From positions 8,437,001 through 8,501,000 of the forward strand of contig JANTQA010000070.1 of the NCBI GenBank assembly GCA_027625915.1: a stretch of 64,000 bases of DNA, given 5' to 3'. Below the pieces are notes generated by a model. It made no database searches and was not told the origin of the DNA. It saw only the letters and a list, made by a program, of their open reading frames with translations. Made by a program: the position numbers and the translations under genes. Position 1 is the first letter of the stretch. Each line of letters opens with the position of its first letter. Origin of the DNA: Anaeramoeba flamelloides (Eukaryota > Metamonada > Anaeramoebidae). This document shows, one piece after another, positions 36,001 through 48,458 of the stretch.

Positions 36001-36699
36001 ATGAGCTATCTAAAATCTACGATCGTACCTTTTTCACAAACAAACACAAGAGCTTGCCTCGTGTGTGGGTTAATTAAAACACATGAACAATTTGGAACTG
36101 ATGGTTGTGATAATTGCCCTTTTCTTGAGATGATCCAAGACGATGAAAAAATTGGTGTTTGCACAAGTCCTTCTTATGAAGGGTATGGATTACTTTTCTC
36201 TTTTTACGATGATACTTTAAAATTTTTTTTTTTTTCCTGAATGAAAAAAATTTTAAAGCGTTTTTTCCCTCTCATAACTTTACTTTTTTTGAATTCAATC
36301 CACTTGTATAAATAATTCACAATATTTCAAAAACCACTTTTTCGATCACTTTCTAAATTACTCATTTCTTCTCGATCCTTCACTTAACGATCTTTGTTTT
36401 CTCTTTTTTTTTTTTTTTTTAATATTTATTTTTAAAGGTGTGTCGCTTTAATGGACCCACAAAAAAGTTGGGTTGGGAAATGGAAAGGATGGGGTAAGTC
36501 TTTTTTTTCATTGCAATTATTTTTTTAACCCATCTTCATTTTGTAATCCTTTTTTTATTTTTTACTTCCTTTGTAAATTATAGTTGGTAAAAAACCTGGT
36601 TGCTATGCTTTGATCGTTAATGGTGAATTACCCGAAGACATCGTCCAAGAACTCCAAGAAAGAGACATAAATTATATTCCTCTCAACCAAAATAATTAG
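36001..36699 (+). CDS. SPT4: Spt4, DSIF transcription elongation factor subunit, three exons
   Basis: Exons 36001-36182, 36438-36493 and 36584-36699 (donors GTATGG and GTAAGT; acceptors AAAG and TATAG) encode 117 residues, the same length as human SUPT4H1. The zinc ribbon is intact: ACLVCG (Cys19, Cys22) and GCDNCPF (Cys36, Cys39). The NGN-contacting part follows: SPSYEGCVALMDPQKSWVGK, WKGW, then KPGCYALIVNGELPEDIV. Spt4 pairs with the Spt5 NGN domain on RNA polymerase II and promotes processive elongation in the nucleus. The ATG at 36001 is chosen because the upstream TTG is not a start codon in eukaryotes and the next residues lead straight into the zinc ribbon. Confidence 0.95.
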
Positions 36700-36762
36700 A
36701 ATAACTTTCTTATGAAATTTGTTTTTTAAAACCAAATTATGCCTATTTCAGTAAAATAAAAA

Positions 36763-36793
<31 letters not shown>

Positions 36794-39700
36794 ATATATT
36801 CTTTTTCTTTTTCTTTTGTTGGAGAATTCTAAATTGAATACCAAACACGTTTTTTTCTATGAACTCTGAAAAAGAAATTAATTCACTCAGCACCAAAACA
36901 CTTTTTGAAATCTTAATCGTTACAAACTTTTCAAAAAAAATTTTTTTGTAATAAAGCAAAACGAGAGACCTTTTGAATTTGAGATCACAAAACTCAATAG
37001 CAATCTTTGATCGAGGCATTTTCGGATTATAGTCTCACATTTGAATCCAAGATTGTACTAAATCTAAGAAAATACCTAAAAAACAATTTAGAAATACTTA
37101 CTGTTTTAAACTGAGGAACACTTTTTTTTCTATTTGGTAACCACAAATTATTTCACATTTTTTTTTTTAATGAAAAAAACTTGACCAAATTGAACACTCA
37201 TCTATTTAGGTTAATTTTATTCTCCCCTACTTTGACGGGTTTCGTATCAATAATATAAATTTTGATCTATAACTTGTTTTTTAAAATGTTACTCGTAAAA
37301 TTCGTTGACCCAAGTTAAATTTTGTCTCAAAGTTTAATACTTGTATTTGAACAATAAATCGATCAAAATTCTAACTTTGTTTTCCTTTTTTTTTCTTTTG
37401 CAAATAAAATTTTCAAAAAAATAGACTGATGTGATTCTGATCTCTATTTAATTATTTATTTGAACTTTTTTTTATTTTATTTTTTATATGAGCGCATAAT
37501 CCTAAATGAAAGGAATTTTAAATTGAAAAATATGGAAGTGAAGTGAAATTTTATCCCATTTATTATTCAAATATCAGTGGGGAATAACTAAAACCAATTT
37601 CTGAAAATAACATTTCGAATTGATTTAGTAAATAGATATGGGTTTGTTCAACATTTATAACATCATATTTTGAAATCTTGAAATCAAAATTTTCATTTAT
37701 AAATCGCAAATTAATAGTAGTTGTAAAACCCGATTAAGTTTTTATTTTGAAAAAAACTTTTTTCCTTTTCTCAATAATAGTTAATAAGATAGATGCCTTT
37801 ACTATGTTGCTTGAGTGAAATGATCATTTTAATCTCCATATTTTTTTTTTAGATTTGAAGGTTAGTATTAATTAAAAATTAGTACAATTAAAAGAGATCG
37901 AATGATACTATTTGTGTTTGATTTTGGTTGTTTAAAGAAGCTAGGTTGAGACTGTTTAAATAAAATAAATGCTTCTAAAATAATCTATGTTACAAAATTC
38001 TTCAATATTTTACATAGAAATTATTTGTTCAGTTTTTTTTTTTTTTTTTTTTATAATTGGGTTATTTTTTTAAAAAATGATTATACCTTTTTTCAATTTA
38101 AAGTTGAATTTTAAGCTTAACAAAAGTTGTTGATAATTTTGATTATTTTTTTGTTTATTTAAAAAGAGGAAATTCTATCCAAAAAAAAAAAAAAATTCTC
38201 TAAATATGTTTGTATAAAATAAATCCCAAAATAATATACTCTTGAAAAAAAAACATATTTAACTTGTTTTGGATGAATAATTCATTAGTTCAATTATCTT
38301 CATTTTCCTTAATAATCAGATAAACAAATAGAAAAAAGACAAAAGAAAATGGAAGAGAACATAAAAATAATTATATTTAGTAAAAATATAACAAAATATC
38401 AGTTCAAGGTATTTGGAAATTGTAAAATGTATTTTATCTACAAATGTAGTCATGTCTAATATTGGTAGAATAACAATAACAGTTAAAGAAAAACTTTCAT
38501 AAAAAATTTTCAAAATTATATTGCTCATTTATTCAATAATTAAATTGATTTCATTGGATCAAAAATTTAAAAGAAAAAAAATTTTTTTTTTTACTTTCAG
38601 GTATTTAAATTAAGTATTTTATTTGTGAGAAATATTGTTATTGATACCTATAATTATACACAATAAAATATAAAAATGTTTTTCCTTACTTTAAAAAAAC
38701 ATTATTTCAATTATCTTATGATTGATTCAAATTTTTATCATAAGAACAATTTCGTTACTGTTTATAAAAATTAAAAAAAGAATTATCTATAAATAATTCT
38801 ACAATTTTGAGTTATATTATATGTTTTAAAATTACTTTGTTTTTCAATATTTTCCTATTCTTTTAAATTATTAAAAAAATATATCAGGGTGTATAAATAT
38901 AAATTTCAAATATATTTTAAAAGGGAATGATATATAAATTGTTTTTGTCAAAAGGAATATCAAAAACCCATTTTAAAAAAATATGAATAATCTAAAAAAA
39001 TAATAATCTTGGGAAAAACAATTATTTTTACCAATTTTCGCGAAATATATATATATGTATATGTATATTAATGTATATGTATAAATTTTTATAGATTTAT
39101 ATTTAAGAACTGTTTTTAGCTTTTTGATGGGATAGTTTATATTTCAGGTTACTTTTTAAAAATTAAGATTCCGATAAAAGTAATTTTTTTTTTGATATTT
39201 TATTATTATTTGCAAGAAGTGAAATTAAATAGTTAATGAAATACTTATTTATTATTACTAGTAAAATAAAGATACAATATTTTTTACCAGAATTGAGGAA
39301 AATTAATGATATTTTTTACAGATATATTATCCAGATTGAATATCAGAAATGAATTAGGAAAGTAAGTTACCTTTATCTGTATTTTGGTGGATTTTTTTTG
39401 GTAAATTATAATCTGATTTTATTCTCTTGAGTTTTTAGTTCTATCTCGTAAAGTTAAGTATAAAAGAATTGGTTTTGTAAGAAATAATATAAATTGTATA
39501 ATTTTTTTTCAAATGAATTTCATAATTTGAAAAATAGAAAATTTTAAGTAAAATTCGATATTTATCAGAATGTTAATTTTGATAAAATATAATTCTTGAG
39601 GTAATTTTATCAGTTCTTTTTGACTTTTTGAAATCATTTATTCTTTTAAGAATAGTAAATTTAGGATAAAATAATCAATTTTTCTTTTTTTTAACAAAAA

Positions 39701-40991
39701 AAAAATAATGGTAAAGTATTAATAATAAAATTTGAGTAAACTTTTCAATTTATAAACAAATTCCTTTTAAAAAAGAAATCTACTAAATTCCCAGAACCAA
39801 AAGATAAGATAAAGTTAATTTTATTTGAAGTTTTCACTAAGAATGATGCTGTAAAAAAAAAAAGAACATAATTTAACGAGAGAATAAATTTCAAGTATAA
39901 GTAAAAATTAAACCAGTCTGGTACCAACTTTTGTTAAAAAAAAAAACATTTTTTGTACAAAGAATTCTTTACAAATTCATTCAATCGTTTTCCTTGGCAA
40001 AATTAAGAGCGAATAAAATAAAAAAATCTGATTGAAATGGTGGGTATGTAGCTTTTTTTAAATTTTAGTTTCAAAAAGTTTGATAAAAGTTGGATCAAAT
40101 CAGAAAATTTTTTGAAGAAAAAATACCAAAGTAAATAAACAAGAAGAGTGACTATTTTATTATGTTTTTTTTTTTTTTTAATAAACCTGTCAACAGCTGA
40201 TTGGAAACTTTTAAATTATTCAGTTTAATTCAAATAATTATTATTATTTTTTCTTCTCCATTTTATTTGTTGTTATATTTTTCCATATTCCATATTTCTT
40301 TATTATTCCCCTTTTTTACAAAATAAACCAAATATTAGATCAACTTAGAATTAATTGCAAATTCATGTTTTATTTTCACACACCAAAAGACACTCGACAA
40401 TTTCATGGTACAGGTTTATTATTTTTGTTTCTTAGTCCTGAATTAAACTTGTTTTTCTCGGCTCAATAAAAAAATAAAAATCAAAAGTTGGTGAAAAATT
40501 ACAATAAAAAAAATAATTTAATTGCAACTCTTTCGACGAATAAACAATGGTTGATGCTTGAAACAAAGAATAAAGAATTAAAAAGATAAGACGTTAAAAA
40601 AATAAATAATTAATTTTTTTTTATTTGTGTCTAGTGATAAAATTTTCTTTCTTAGGGAGATCTTGATCCATAATTTAAAACGAAAATGTTATGTTCGTTA
40701 CGCTGAATCAAAATATACGGTTTTTATATTAATAACTTTTTGTATTAATTCATATAATATAAATTCTTTCATATTAATTTAAATTGAAAAATTAAAGTAT
40801 ACTTTATATCAAAGAAGAAATATAATTTCAAAAATAAAAAATAATTTAATAAAAGAAAATATAATAAGTTAAAAATATAAATAATATGCCCATATCTATA
40901 TTTATCTATATTTATTTATATATTTCTTTATAATATATCAATAAAAATATTTAAAAATTTAATTTTTATTTTTTTCCTGAAAAGCGGAAAC
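36700..40991. other. 4.3-kb AT-rich gap
   Basis: Near SPT4 there is a 24-bp T run at about 36769-36793. A 75-codon minus frame at 36792-37019 (MPRSKIAIEFCDLKFKRS start) is the only candidate gene, without recognisable family. The rest is stop-rich; (TA)n-like DNA lies near 39044-39080. It includes the 3' flank of the PABP gene. Confidence 0.45.
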
Positions 40992-43900
40992 TTAATTATT
41001 TGTAATTTCCTCTTTTTGTTTATTTAATTTTTCATTGTTGTTTAAGTTTCCTGTAGTTGACTCTTTGTTGATGGTATTTGTTTGGGTAGTGTTTTGTTGA
41101 TTAATATTTGTATTAGGTTGGGATTGTGATGTTGTGCCAACATTTCTGTTGTCCTTTCGCTTCATTTTATCTTGATTTTGGATATTAGATCTCATCATAT
41201 AAGAGTTGTGGGACATAATACCGCCTTCGTTGGGCTTGCCTGACATTTGAGGTACCTGTTGTGGCATTCTTCCGTATCTTGGTCCTGTGTGGATGCCTCT
41301 TGATTGCATTTGGCTCCATACTCTTGGTCTTGATCTTAAATCGCCACCTTCCATATTAAATGGTGTGTTGACCATTGATGGGTGCATTCTGCCAAATTGT
41401 CCAGATTTGTTGGCGATGGGGTATCCTGATCGAAATGGCATCCTGTTTTGATTTGGGAATGGTTGTTGGTATTGTGGCTTTAACCTTGAAAATTCTCCGC
41501 CACCGCGATTCATTTGGTATTTTTGAAGCATCCATTGTGGTGGTACTTCCCCAAAGTTTCCTTGGTGTCGATTGGGCATGCCTCCGTACATCATTTGTGT
41601 GGGCATTCGTGAAAAGTTGTATCTTTGGAATTTTAAAATTTGGTTTCTTTGTCTTTCTTCCTTTCTTTCGGCATAGGCAACATAATAATTCGATGTTCGT
41701 TGATCTCTTCGTTGATTCATTGTTTCTAGGGCCTTTAGGGCTTCTTCTCGTGTGTTAAAGCACACAAATCCAAATCCTCTTGATAATCCAGTCCTTGGGT
41801 CAGTCATTACTCGGGCAGATGTAATTTCTCCAAATTCTTTAAATAATTCGATAAGTTTTTCCTCATTGACGTTGGATTCTAATGGTTTGACATATAAATT
41901 CTTTCGGAAATATTTTTCTCGATATCTTTTCTCATACCTTTCCTTTAATTTTTTGGCCCTTTCTATTCTGCTAAGTGCCCTTTTGGCATATAAAAGCTTG
42001 CCGTCAAATTCTTTTTTCTTATGAAGTTCATTACATGCTTTTACAGCAGATTCATGCTCTTCAAAATTTAAAAAGCCAAATCCTTTTGATTCTTTCGTAT
42101 TAAAATCAATCATGATCTATTTTGATTTTTTTTTTTTTTAAATTTTTTTTATTTTTTATTTTTTGTTTTATATTGTGTATTTGTTATTTATTTTAATTTG
42201 GAAGCAAGAAATTGAGTTTAGAGATTAATAAATTTGAAATTAAAGGTTTTTTTGATCAGAATTTTTTTTTTACAAAATAAAATATTTCACTTGTTTTCTC
42301 CTTATTTTATTTTGGTTTAATAATTTGATAAATATCGATTAATGTAAATGGTAACTTAGCACAGGATCCATTAGATATAAGAATTTAATTAAACAATTTT
42401 CGAATAAATTTATTCTTATGATATTTAAATCATTTTTTTTTCCTTTTGATCTCTAACATTTCAAATTTATGAAAATAAACTTAAAAAACAAAGTTAATGG
42501 ATCATATTATTAAATTTTTGTAAAATAAAATAGGTTTGCTAATAAAATTTATTGGAATTACAATAAATTGAGATCATGTAGTGGAAATTTTTCGAGATTT
42601 AAAACAAAAATAATTGTTTATTTATTTTTTTTTTTTTTAAGGTTTTAATTGTTGGGAAATGAAAATATGTTGAGGAATGGTCAAAATTGCTCTTGTTTTT
42701 GTTTTTTTTTTAAAAAAAAAAAAAGAGAATATATGATATCGTAGATCCAACTTGAAAATTTTAATGTTGGTGAGTATTTGTTTGATTTGTTAGTGTTATG
42801 AAAAAAAACAAGATACCTAAGATAGTTTAATTAAATTAATTTGGTTAAATTGATTGTAATTTGTGTTAGTATCAAGATCAAATTAGAATATTTCAAATAT
42901 TTTTTTTACCAAAAGTTAGTCTAAAATTTAAAAAAAAAATTTACAAAATATTCAAATTAAAAATAATAGAATAAGTATCTAATGAAAAGTTTACTTTTTT
43001 AAAAGACATTCAATTTGAATAATTTTCATAAACTCTTTTCCATTCAAGAGGACCCAGTTTTATTGAAGAAATAAAACAAACACTATTAGTTTTATTCAAT
43101 ATTCTTCATAAAATAAAGTTTCAATTTGTAGATCGGGATCATTTTTTCTAATTTAGTCAAATTTTGTTTTATTGCTTTTTTTCTTTATCTTCTTTCTTTT
43201 TCATTGTCTTTTTTCTTTTCTATTTTTTTTTTATGAAAATCAATTCGAAAAAAAAAAAAAAAATTTTTGAAAATCCAAATTAACTTAGATTAAGTTGAGA
43301 CTTATGTAATTTCTTATAAAATGGATACATTTACTATTAGAAAATCGTTTTTTCAACAATTTTAAATTTTCTAAAAGAAATTGAGAAATTTTATATGACA
43401 AGAAGTTCCAATGAAATGATTCCATTTTTTTTTTTTTTACATTTTAGTTTTTTAATATTTTTGAGTTTGTACTGGTATTTCTTTTTCTGAATATCAACTC
43501 TACCCCCAAGTTAAATTTTCTTTTATTTCAAAATAGTCTTCTGTTGGTTGATTCTTGAAAAAAAAAAGATTTTTTTCATTTTTGGTCGGAATACTTTTGT
43601 TTGAGTGAGAAGGAGTTTACAAAAAAAATAAGAGAGAGAGAGACTTTACTTTTTTTAAAACTAGAAAGTTGTTGTATATATCATTAAGAAATACGTGAAT
43701 CATAAAAACATTTTTGAACTAATAGAAACAACTTTTATTTTCATTAAAAAATTGACAAAGGGTAGGGGAAGAGTAATAATAGAAATGAAAAATTAGTAAT
43801 AAATGTTTTTGTTGAATTAAGCTTGATAAAAATACAGTAAAAATAAAAAAAAAATTGATTTTTGTAAATTTTTAATAATCAGTATATTTACTTCTTTTTA

Positions 43901-46272
43901 ATAATCACTAATGAAAACCAAACAGAACAAAATTCAGTTCAAACATAAATATTTACAACTAAACAAAATAATTTAAAAGCAATGGAAAGAATTAGCACAG
44001 AAAGAATCAATATTTATTTTACTGTTGAATTCTAATTTGTAAAATTTTAAATTTTATATCAAAGTTCACAATAAGAAATAGCCAGATTTAAGAGGAAATT
44101 TTCGTTTTGAATCAAATGTTAAAGATCTTTTGTTTTTTCCTCGAATTGTGACAAGAGACTATTTTAGAGATTTGAACAAAAAAAATTTTTTCTTTGATAA
44201 TTGGAAAATAGAATTGGAGTAAAAATATTTTTTTTTTTTGAATAATTGAAAAAATAACAGTATTAGATATTTGTGAATTTATTCTATTGTTTTAAGAAAG
44301 TTTTTAGAAAATTTTCACTTTAATCAAATGGCTGCATAATGTTCCATCAATGGGTTTTTCATTAAAATAATTTGTAATGCTAGATTAATGAAACATTAAA
44401 GATTGTTTTTTTTTTAGAATTTTATTGATATTAATATCTGGAGATTACCTTGTCGTTTTATAAACTATGTTGTAAACTACAAACAAGGTTTAATAAAAAG
44501 TTTTTGAGAATACGAGGAAGAGAGTATTCGGTTATCTTTTACAAAATTTGAAATTTAGTGTCTCCGACTTTTTCAATCAGAGTTTTAGTTGTTTCTTAAA
44601 ATTCTGAAAGAAATTATGACTGCTTTCATTTAGTCAATTTTATTCCCATTCAAAATCATTTACAACAATAATTTAAAAATAGCACACGAAACGTGAGTGA
44701 TTAAAAGTTCAACTTTAACAATTATCAATCTATCACTTTATTTACTGCAAAAATACTGACTTTTAAATTTGAATTAACTTTGTTTCCTTTTTCTTCATTT
44801 AAATTAATTGACATTAACAAAATGGATTTTTTGAAACGAGATGGAAAAAAAGTTTCGATTAATTTTTAATTTAGCAGCTTGTTACTACAACAATTGTAAT
44901 TCGCAAAAAGAATAATAATTCTTTTGCTATTGAAAATAAATACTGTATTTGAATAAAAATGTGACAAAATTTTCACTTCCTTTTCTTTTCTTTATTTTAT
45001 TTCTTTTTCAAATAGAGCTTCGAAAGTAATCGATTGAAATTTGTGATCTCTAATTATTTTTTTGGTACTTTTTGACACCATACATCCATTCAACTTGTAT
45101 TCCTCAGAGTAAGTAAAAGTTCAGGAATTGAAAAGAAAAAAAAAAGATAATCAGAGGAAATGTTATCCCATTTACATTTCAAATCCGAGTATATTTTTTC
45201 TGAAAAGATGAAAAATAAGAAAAAGAACTTGAAAATTGGAATAATGATAAAAAATAATTAAATGTAAAAATAAAAAAAAAAAAATAAAAAAAAAAGTATT
45301 TCAAAAAACAAACCCTTTGAGAAAGTATTTTTCCATAAGGAGAAAATAATTCAACCAAGTCTTCTTCTTTATAAGTTTTTGGAAAGTTTTTGATATAAAG
45401 ATTTGTATAATTGTCTTCTTTGCTTCCTTTTTTCCTATATACAAATTTGGTGACAGTAACTGTTCTTCCTTTGATAATTCTTCCATTTACAGTTTGAATG
45501 GCTTTTAAAGCATCCTTTTCCTCAGCAAAGTGAACATAACCATAACCATTGGAAACACCTTCGTTGTTTGTAGAAACCTTACAAGAATAGATCTCACCGA
45601 ATTGCTTAAAAGTTTGGTATAAAATTCTTGAGTCGATGCTTTCGTCAAGGTTGGAAATAAAAATGTTACCAACTGCTGATTGCCTTGATGATCGATCTTT
45701 GTTGCTCCACATCAACCTACATTCCCTTCCAAGGATCTTGGTATAATTGATTTTGTCAAGTGCCTGAAGTGCCATTTCTTGAGACGAAAAGTTAACATAA
45801 CCTTTTAGTTGTTTGTTGTTGATTGTTGGTTGTTTGTTGTGAGAGTCGGGTTGTTTATTAAAAAGTTTAGTTTGGAGATTTTGTTTTAAGGAGAACTTTT
45901 TGTTTGGATGAAGAAAAAAAAAAAATCTTCGAAAAAGCAAAAAATCCAAAGAAAAAAAAAAAAAAAAAAAAAAAAAAGAAAATTATTACCGTATCCATTG
46001 CTTTGTCCAGTTAAATGATTACGACATACTTTAGAATTTAAAATTTGGATATTGTGTTTTGAAAAGTGTAGACCAAGTTCGTTTTCAGATGCGTTTGGGT
46101 GTAAATCACCAATATAGCTTTATTTATTACAGATCAAAACCAAAAAAAGAAATTTCGAAAAAGAGGGCGTTTCCATTAAAAAAAAAAAAAAAAAAAAAAA
46201 TTAACAATCGTTATTGTTTGCTTCGGAAAGGTTTGTAATTAATACATACAGAGAAAAAAAGCCACGGTTCAT
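40992..46272 (-). CDS. Poly(A)-binding protein with four RRMs, four exons, no MLLE domain
   Basis: Exons 46272-46250 (MNRGFFS plus two bases), 46117-45990, 45801-45314 and 42116-40992 join in phase to 587 residues. All junctions fall inside RRM core motifs and restore them: S-LYIGDLHPNASENEL, NGYGYVNFSSQEMAL, and GKILSQR-IMIDFNTKESKG. RRM1 spans about 7-84, RRM2 96-172 (IFISNLDES), RRM3 184-257 (NLYIKNFPK) and RRM4 286-362 (NLYVKPLESN, GFGFVCF). This is the cytoplasmic PABP architecture, which binds mRNA poly(A) and aids translation and stability. The remaining about 220 residues are Met/Arg/Gly/Gln-rich then Asn/Thr-rich, with no KITGMLLE-type C-terminal MLLE domain. Exon 1 is 23 nt. Intron 3 is 3197 bp, holds a family B element, and starts GTTTGT. 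Confidence 0.93.
43020..43640 (+). mobile_element. Family B dispersed element, copy 2, inside PABP intron 3
   Basis: The left end CATTCAAGAGGACCCAGTTT and TATTGAAGAAATAAAACA match the 60161 copy. The right part, read in reverse, keeps the NEKNLFFFKNQP peptide, weakly. It is inserted in the long third intron of the PABP gene, in opposite sense to transcription. Confidence 0.65.
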
Positions 46273-46754
46273 AATTTATAATTTTACGTAATCAAAAAAA
46301 GAAATAAGTAATCAAAAAAAATGAAAAATATTTTTTGAGATTATAAAAACCTTGTCATTTGGATAGATTTCTAAAAATTACAGTTTGGGTGTATCCTCTA
46401 TTTGTAGTTTGTTACGAATAGAGACTTTTTATAGAATAACATTACAAACTCAGGGCTTTTTTTTTGATTGGGTTTTAACTTTAATTTTTCGTTTTTTTTG
46501 TTTGGTCTATTTTGAGAGCAGGTTGGATTTCAATCAGTGATCTTTTTGATTTTTTGTCAAGATCACAAATTTAGCAAAAAAGAATGCAGAAACTTAGAAA
46601 GCAAATTTCTGATAATTTGAGAAAACTAAATTAGGTTCAAAATTCTTTTAATTACTCTGTTTACTCAATCTATGAATTTGAAAATATAAATTTAACCAAT
46701 TCGGAATTCCATATCGTACAAATTCAGTCTTTTGTAGAATTTAGCAAATATCAA
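46273..46754. other. 5' flank of the PABP gene
   Basis: No other gene. A block at about 46620-46690 (AAAACTAAATTAGGTTCAAA) recurs at about 51693-51760 in the kinase intron. Confidence 0.5.
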
Positions 46755-47073
46755 TACAGTCCTGAGCTCTTTTAAGACACAGGAAATATCAAGAAATAAG
46801 GCACAAAAAAATCCCATTAAGGCACAAAATCAAAGTGGTCAAAATAAGGCACAATTTTTCTGTGTAAATTTCCAAGATTACACATAATGTACTATTCTAT
46901 ATATATATATATATATTGATGAAAATACTCAAACCAACTCTGTAATTATTCGGTGAAATTATATCTTGAAATTGGGAAAGTGTCTTAAATCAAAAATTTG
47001 TGGCTTAAAGTGAACAAAATTTTGTGCCTTATATGTTGATTTATCATGTGCCTTAAAATGGCACATGACTGTA
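46755..47073. mobile_element. Family A-related longer MITE (variant)
   Basis: TA-CAGTCCTGAGCTCTTTTAA on the left and GGCACATGACTG-TA on the right bound 319 bp. AAGGCACAAA motifs repeat in each arm, but the arms are more diverged and the centre holds a (TA)n run. It is a subfamily distinct from the 200-bp copies. Confidence 0.7.
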
Positions 47074-47898
47074 CGACACCAGTGGAAACAGACCCGAAAA
47101 TTTTCCAAAAATGGTTTCTCTCCAGATAGCATTTAGTTTATATATATATATTATGTACGTTTTTTTCCGGATTCAATCAGAAAAGTATTTTTTAAAATAT
47201 TGTCCAAAATCGAAAAAAAGTTGAATTTTGGGTATTTTTTCAATTGGGATTTTACAATTAAAAATTTGTTTTTTTTATTTTTTTTGAGATTTTTTTAAAA
47301 ATTTTTTTAACCACTTTTAAATTCCTTTTTTCCAAAACCAGGTCGATTTTTTTGAGTTTTTTTAAATACCTTCTATAATAATACATCAAATTTAACCACC
47401 CCAAAAAATTTTTTTATTGATTCTTTTTTCAAAAATTTAATTATTTTCGAAAAAAATCATTTTTTGGATTACTCTAAAAGTACACATAATTTCTTAAAAA
47501 TCAAATGAAAAAATAATTTCTGATTTTTTTTAAGTAAGTAAACAAAATTGATGAATTTGATCCCAAAAATCAAAAATTTCATTTTTTTGAAAGTACGTTT
47601 TTTTCGAAATTTCGAAAATTTTATCCATACTAATTTTTTTAAGATATTTACTATGGTGCAAGGTGCGCCAACAATACCCAAGTATAATCAATGTTTTTTT
47701 GCTGGACAAAAATCAAAAAATCATTTTTTTATTGTGCCCTAAATCGCTAGAAACAACACTATATAAAAAAACCACTTTTTTTGGGCAGCGGATATCTCTT
47801 TTTTTCTTCTTTTTTCTCATTTTTTTCTCAACAATAAAATACTAAATAACTCAAAAATAAAATAAAAACTGTTTAAAACTAAGATATCTTCGTTTATT
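47074..47898. other. Short gap between MITEs
   Basis: T-rich DNA. A relatively GC-rich patch at 47656-47680 (AAGGTGCGCCAACAATACCC) stands out, but overlapping short frames on both strands show no family. Confidence 0.4.
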
Positions 47899-48098
47899 TA
47901 CAGTCAGTTTCACTTTTAAGGCACAAACTTTCAACGAAATTTAAGGCACAAAAAAATCTCAAATTAAAGCACAAAATTCAAATTCTAGTAAAAATAAATT
48001 GTAAAACAAACAATTCCAAATTTTGTGCCTTAATTTGAGATTTTTTTGTGCCTTAAATTTCGTTGAAAGTTTGTGCCTTAAAAGTGAAACTGACTGTA
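47899..48098. mobile_element. Family A foldback MITE, copy 3
   Basis: 200 bp, TA-CAGTCAGTTTCACTTTTA to AAGTGAAACTGACTG-TA. The arms are nearly perfect inverted repeats with the AAGGCACAAA blocks. It is very similar to the copy at 48259, including the TTT variant of the end. Confidence 0.92.
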
Positions 48099-48258
48099 AG
48101 TTATTTAACATTTAATTGTAAACTTGTTATTTTTTGTCATTTTTTTCGCCAAGATCCCAAAAAAATGATAACTTAAATGTGTGGACAATTAACTAAGACT
48201 TAAATAGAACCTAGGTCATATTAACACTTGATTATTAAAATGCCACAAAAAAATCTAT

Positions 48259-48458
48259 TACAGTCAGTTTCGCTTTTAAGGCACAAACTTTCAACGAAAT
48301 TTAAGGTAGAAAAAAAATCTCAAATTAAGGCACAAAATTCAAATTCTAGTAAAAATAAATTGTAAAAAAAAAATTACAAATTTTGTGCCTTAATTTGAGA
48401 TTTTTTTGTGCCTTAAATTTCGTTGAAGGTTTGTGTCTTAAAAGTGAAACTGACTGTA
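48259..48458. mobile_element. Family A foldback MITE, copy 4
   Basis: 200 bp, TA-CAGTCAGTTTCGCTTTTA to AAGTGAAACTGACTG-TA. It is only 160 bp from copy 3 and closely matches it, but the flanks differ, so this looks like a separate insertion and not a segmental duplication. Confidence 0.92.

Noticed and set aside
36792-37019. Minus-strand 75-codon frame beginning MPRSKIAIEFCDLKFK
   Set aside because: It starts with ATG and is convergent with SPT4, but the tail runs into a poly-A tract, no family is recognisable, and no exon partner was found. It could be a small gene, but evidence is insufficient.
41375-42024. Plus-strand frames of 90 and 127 codons
   Set aside because: Antisense shadows of the last PABP exon.
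47548-47845. Overlapping frames on both strands around a GC-richer patch
   Set aside because: No protein family and the frames contradict one another; left as unexplained intergenic DNA.
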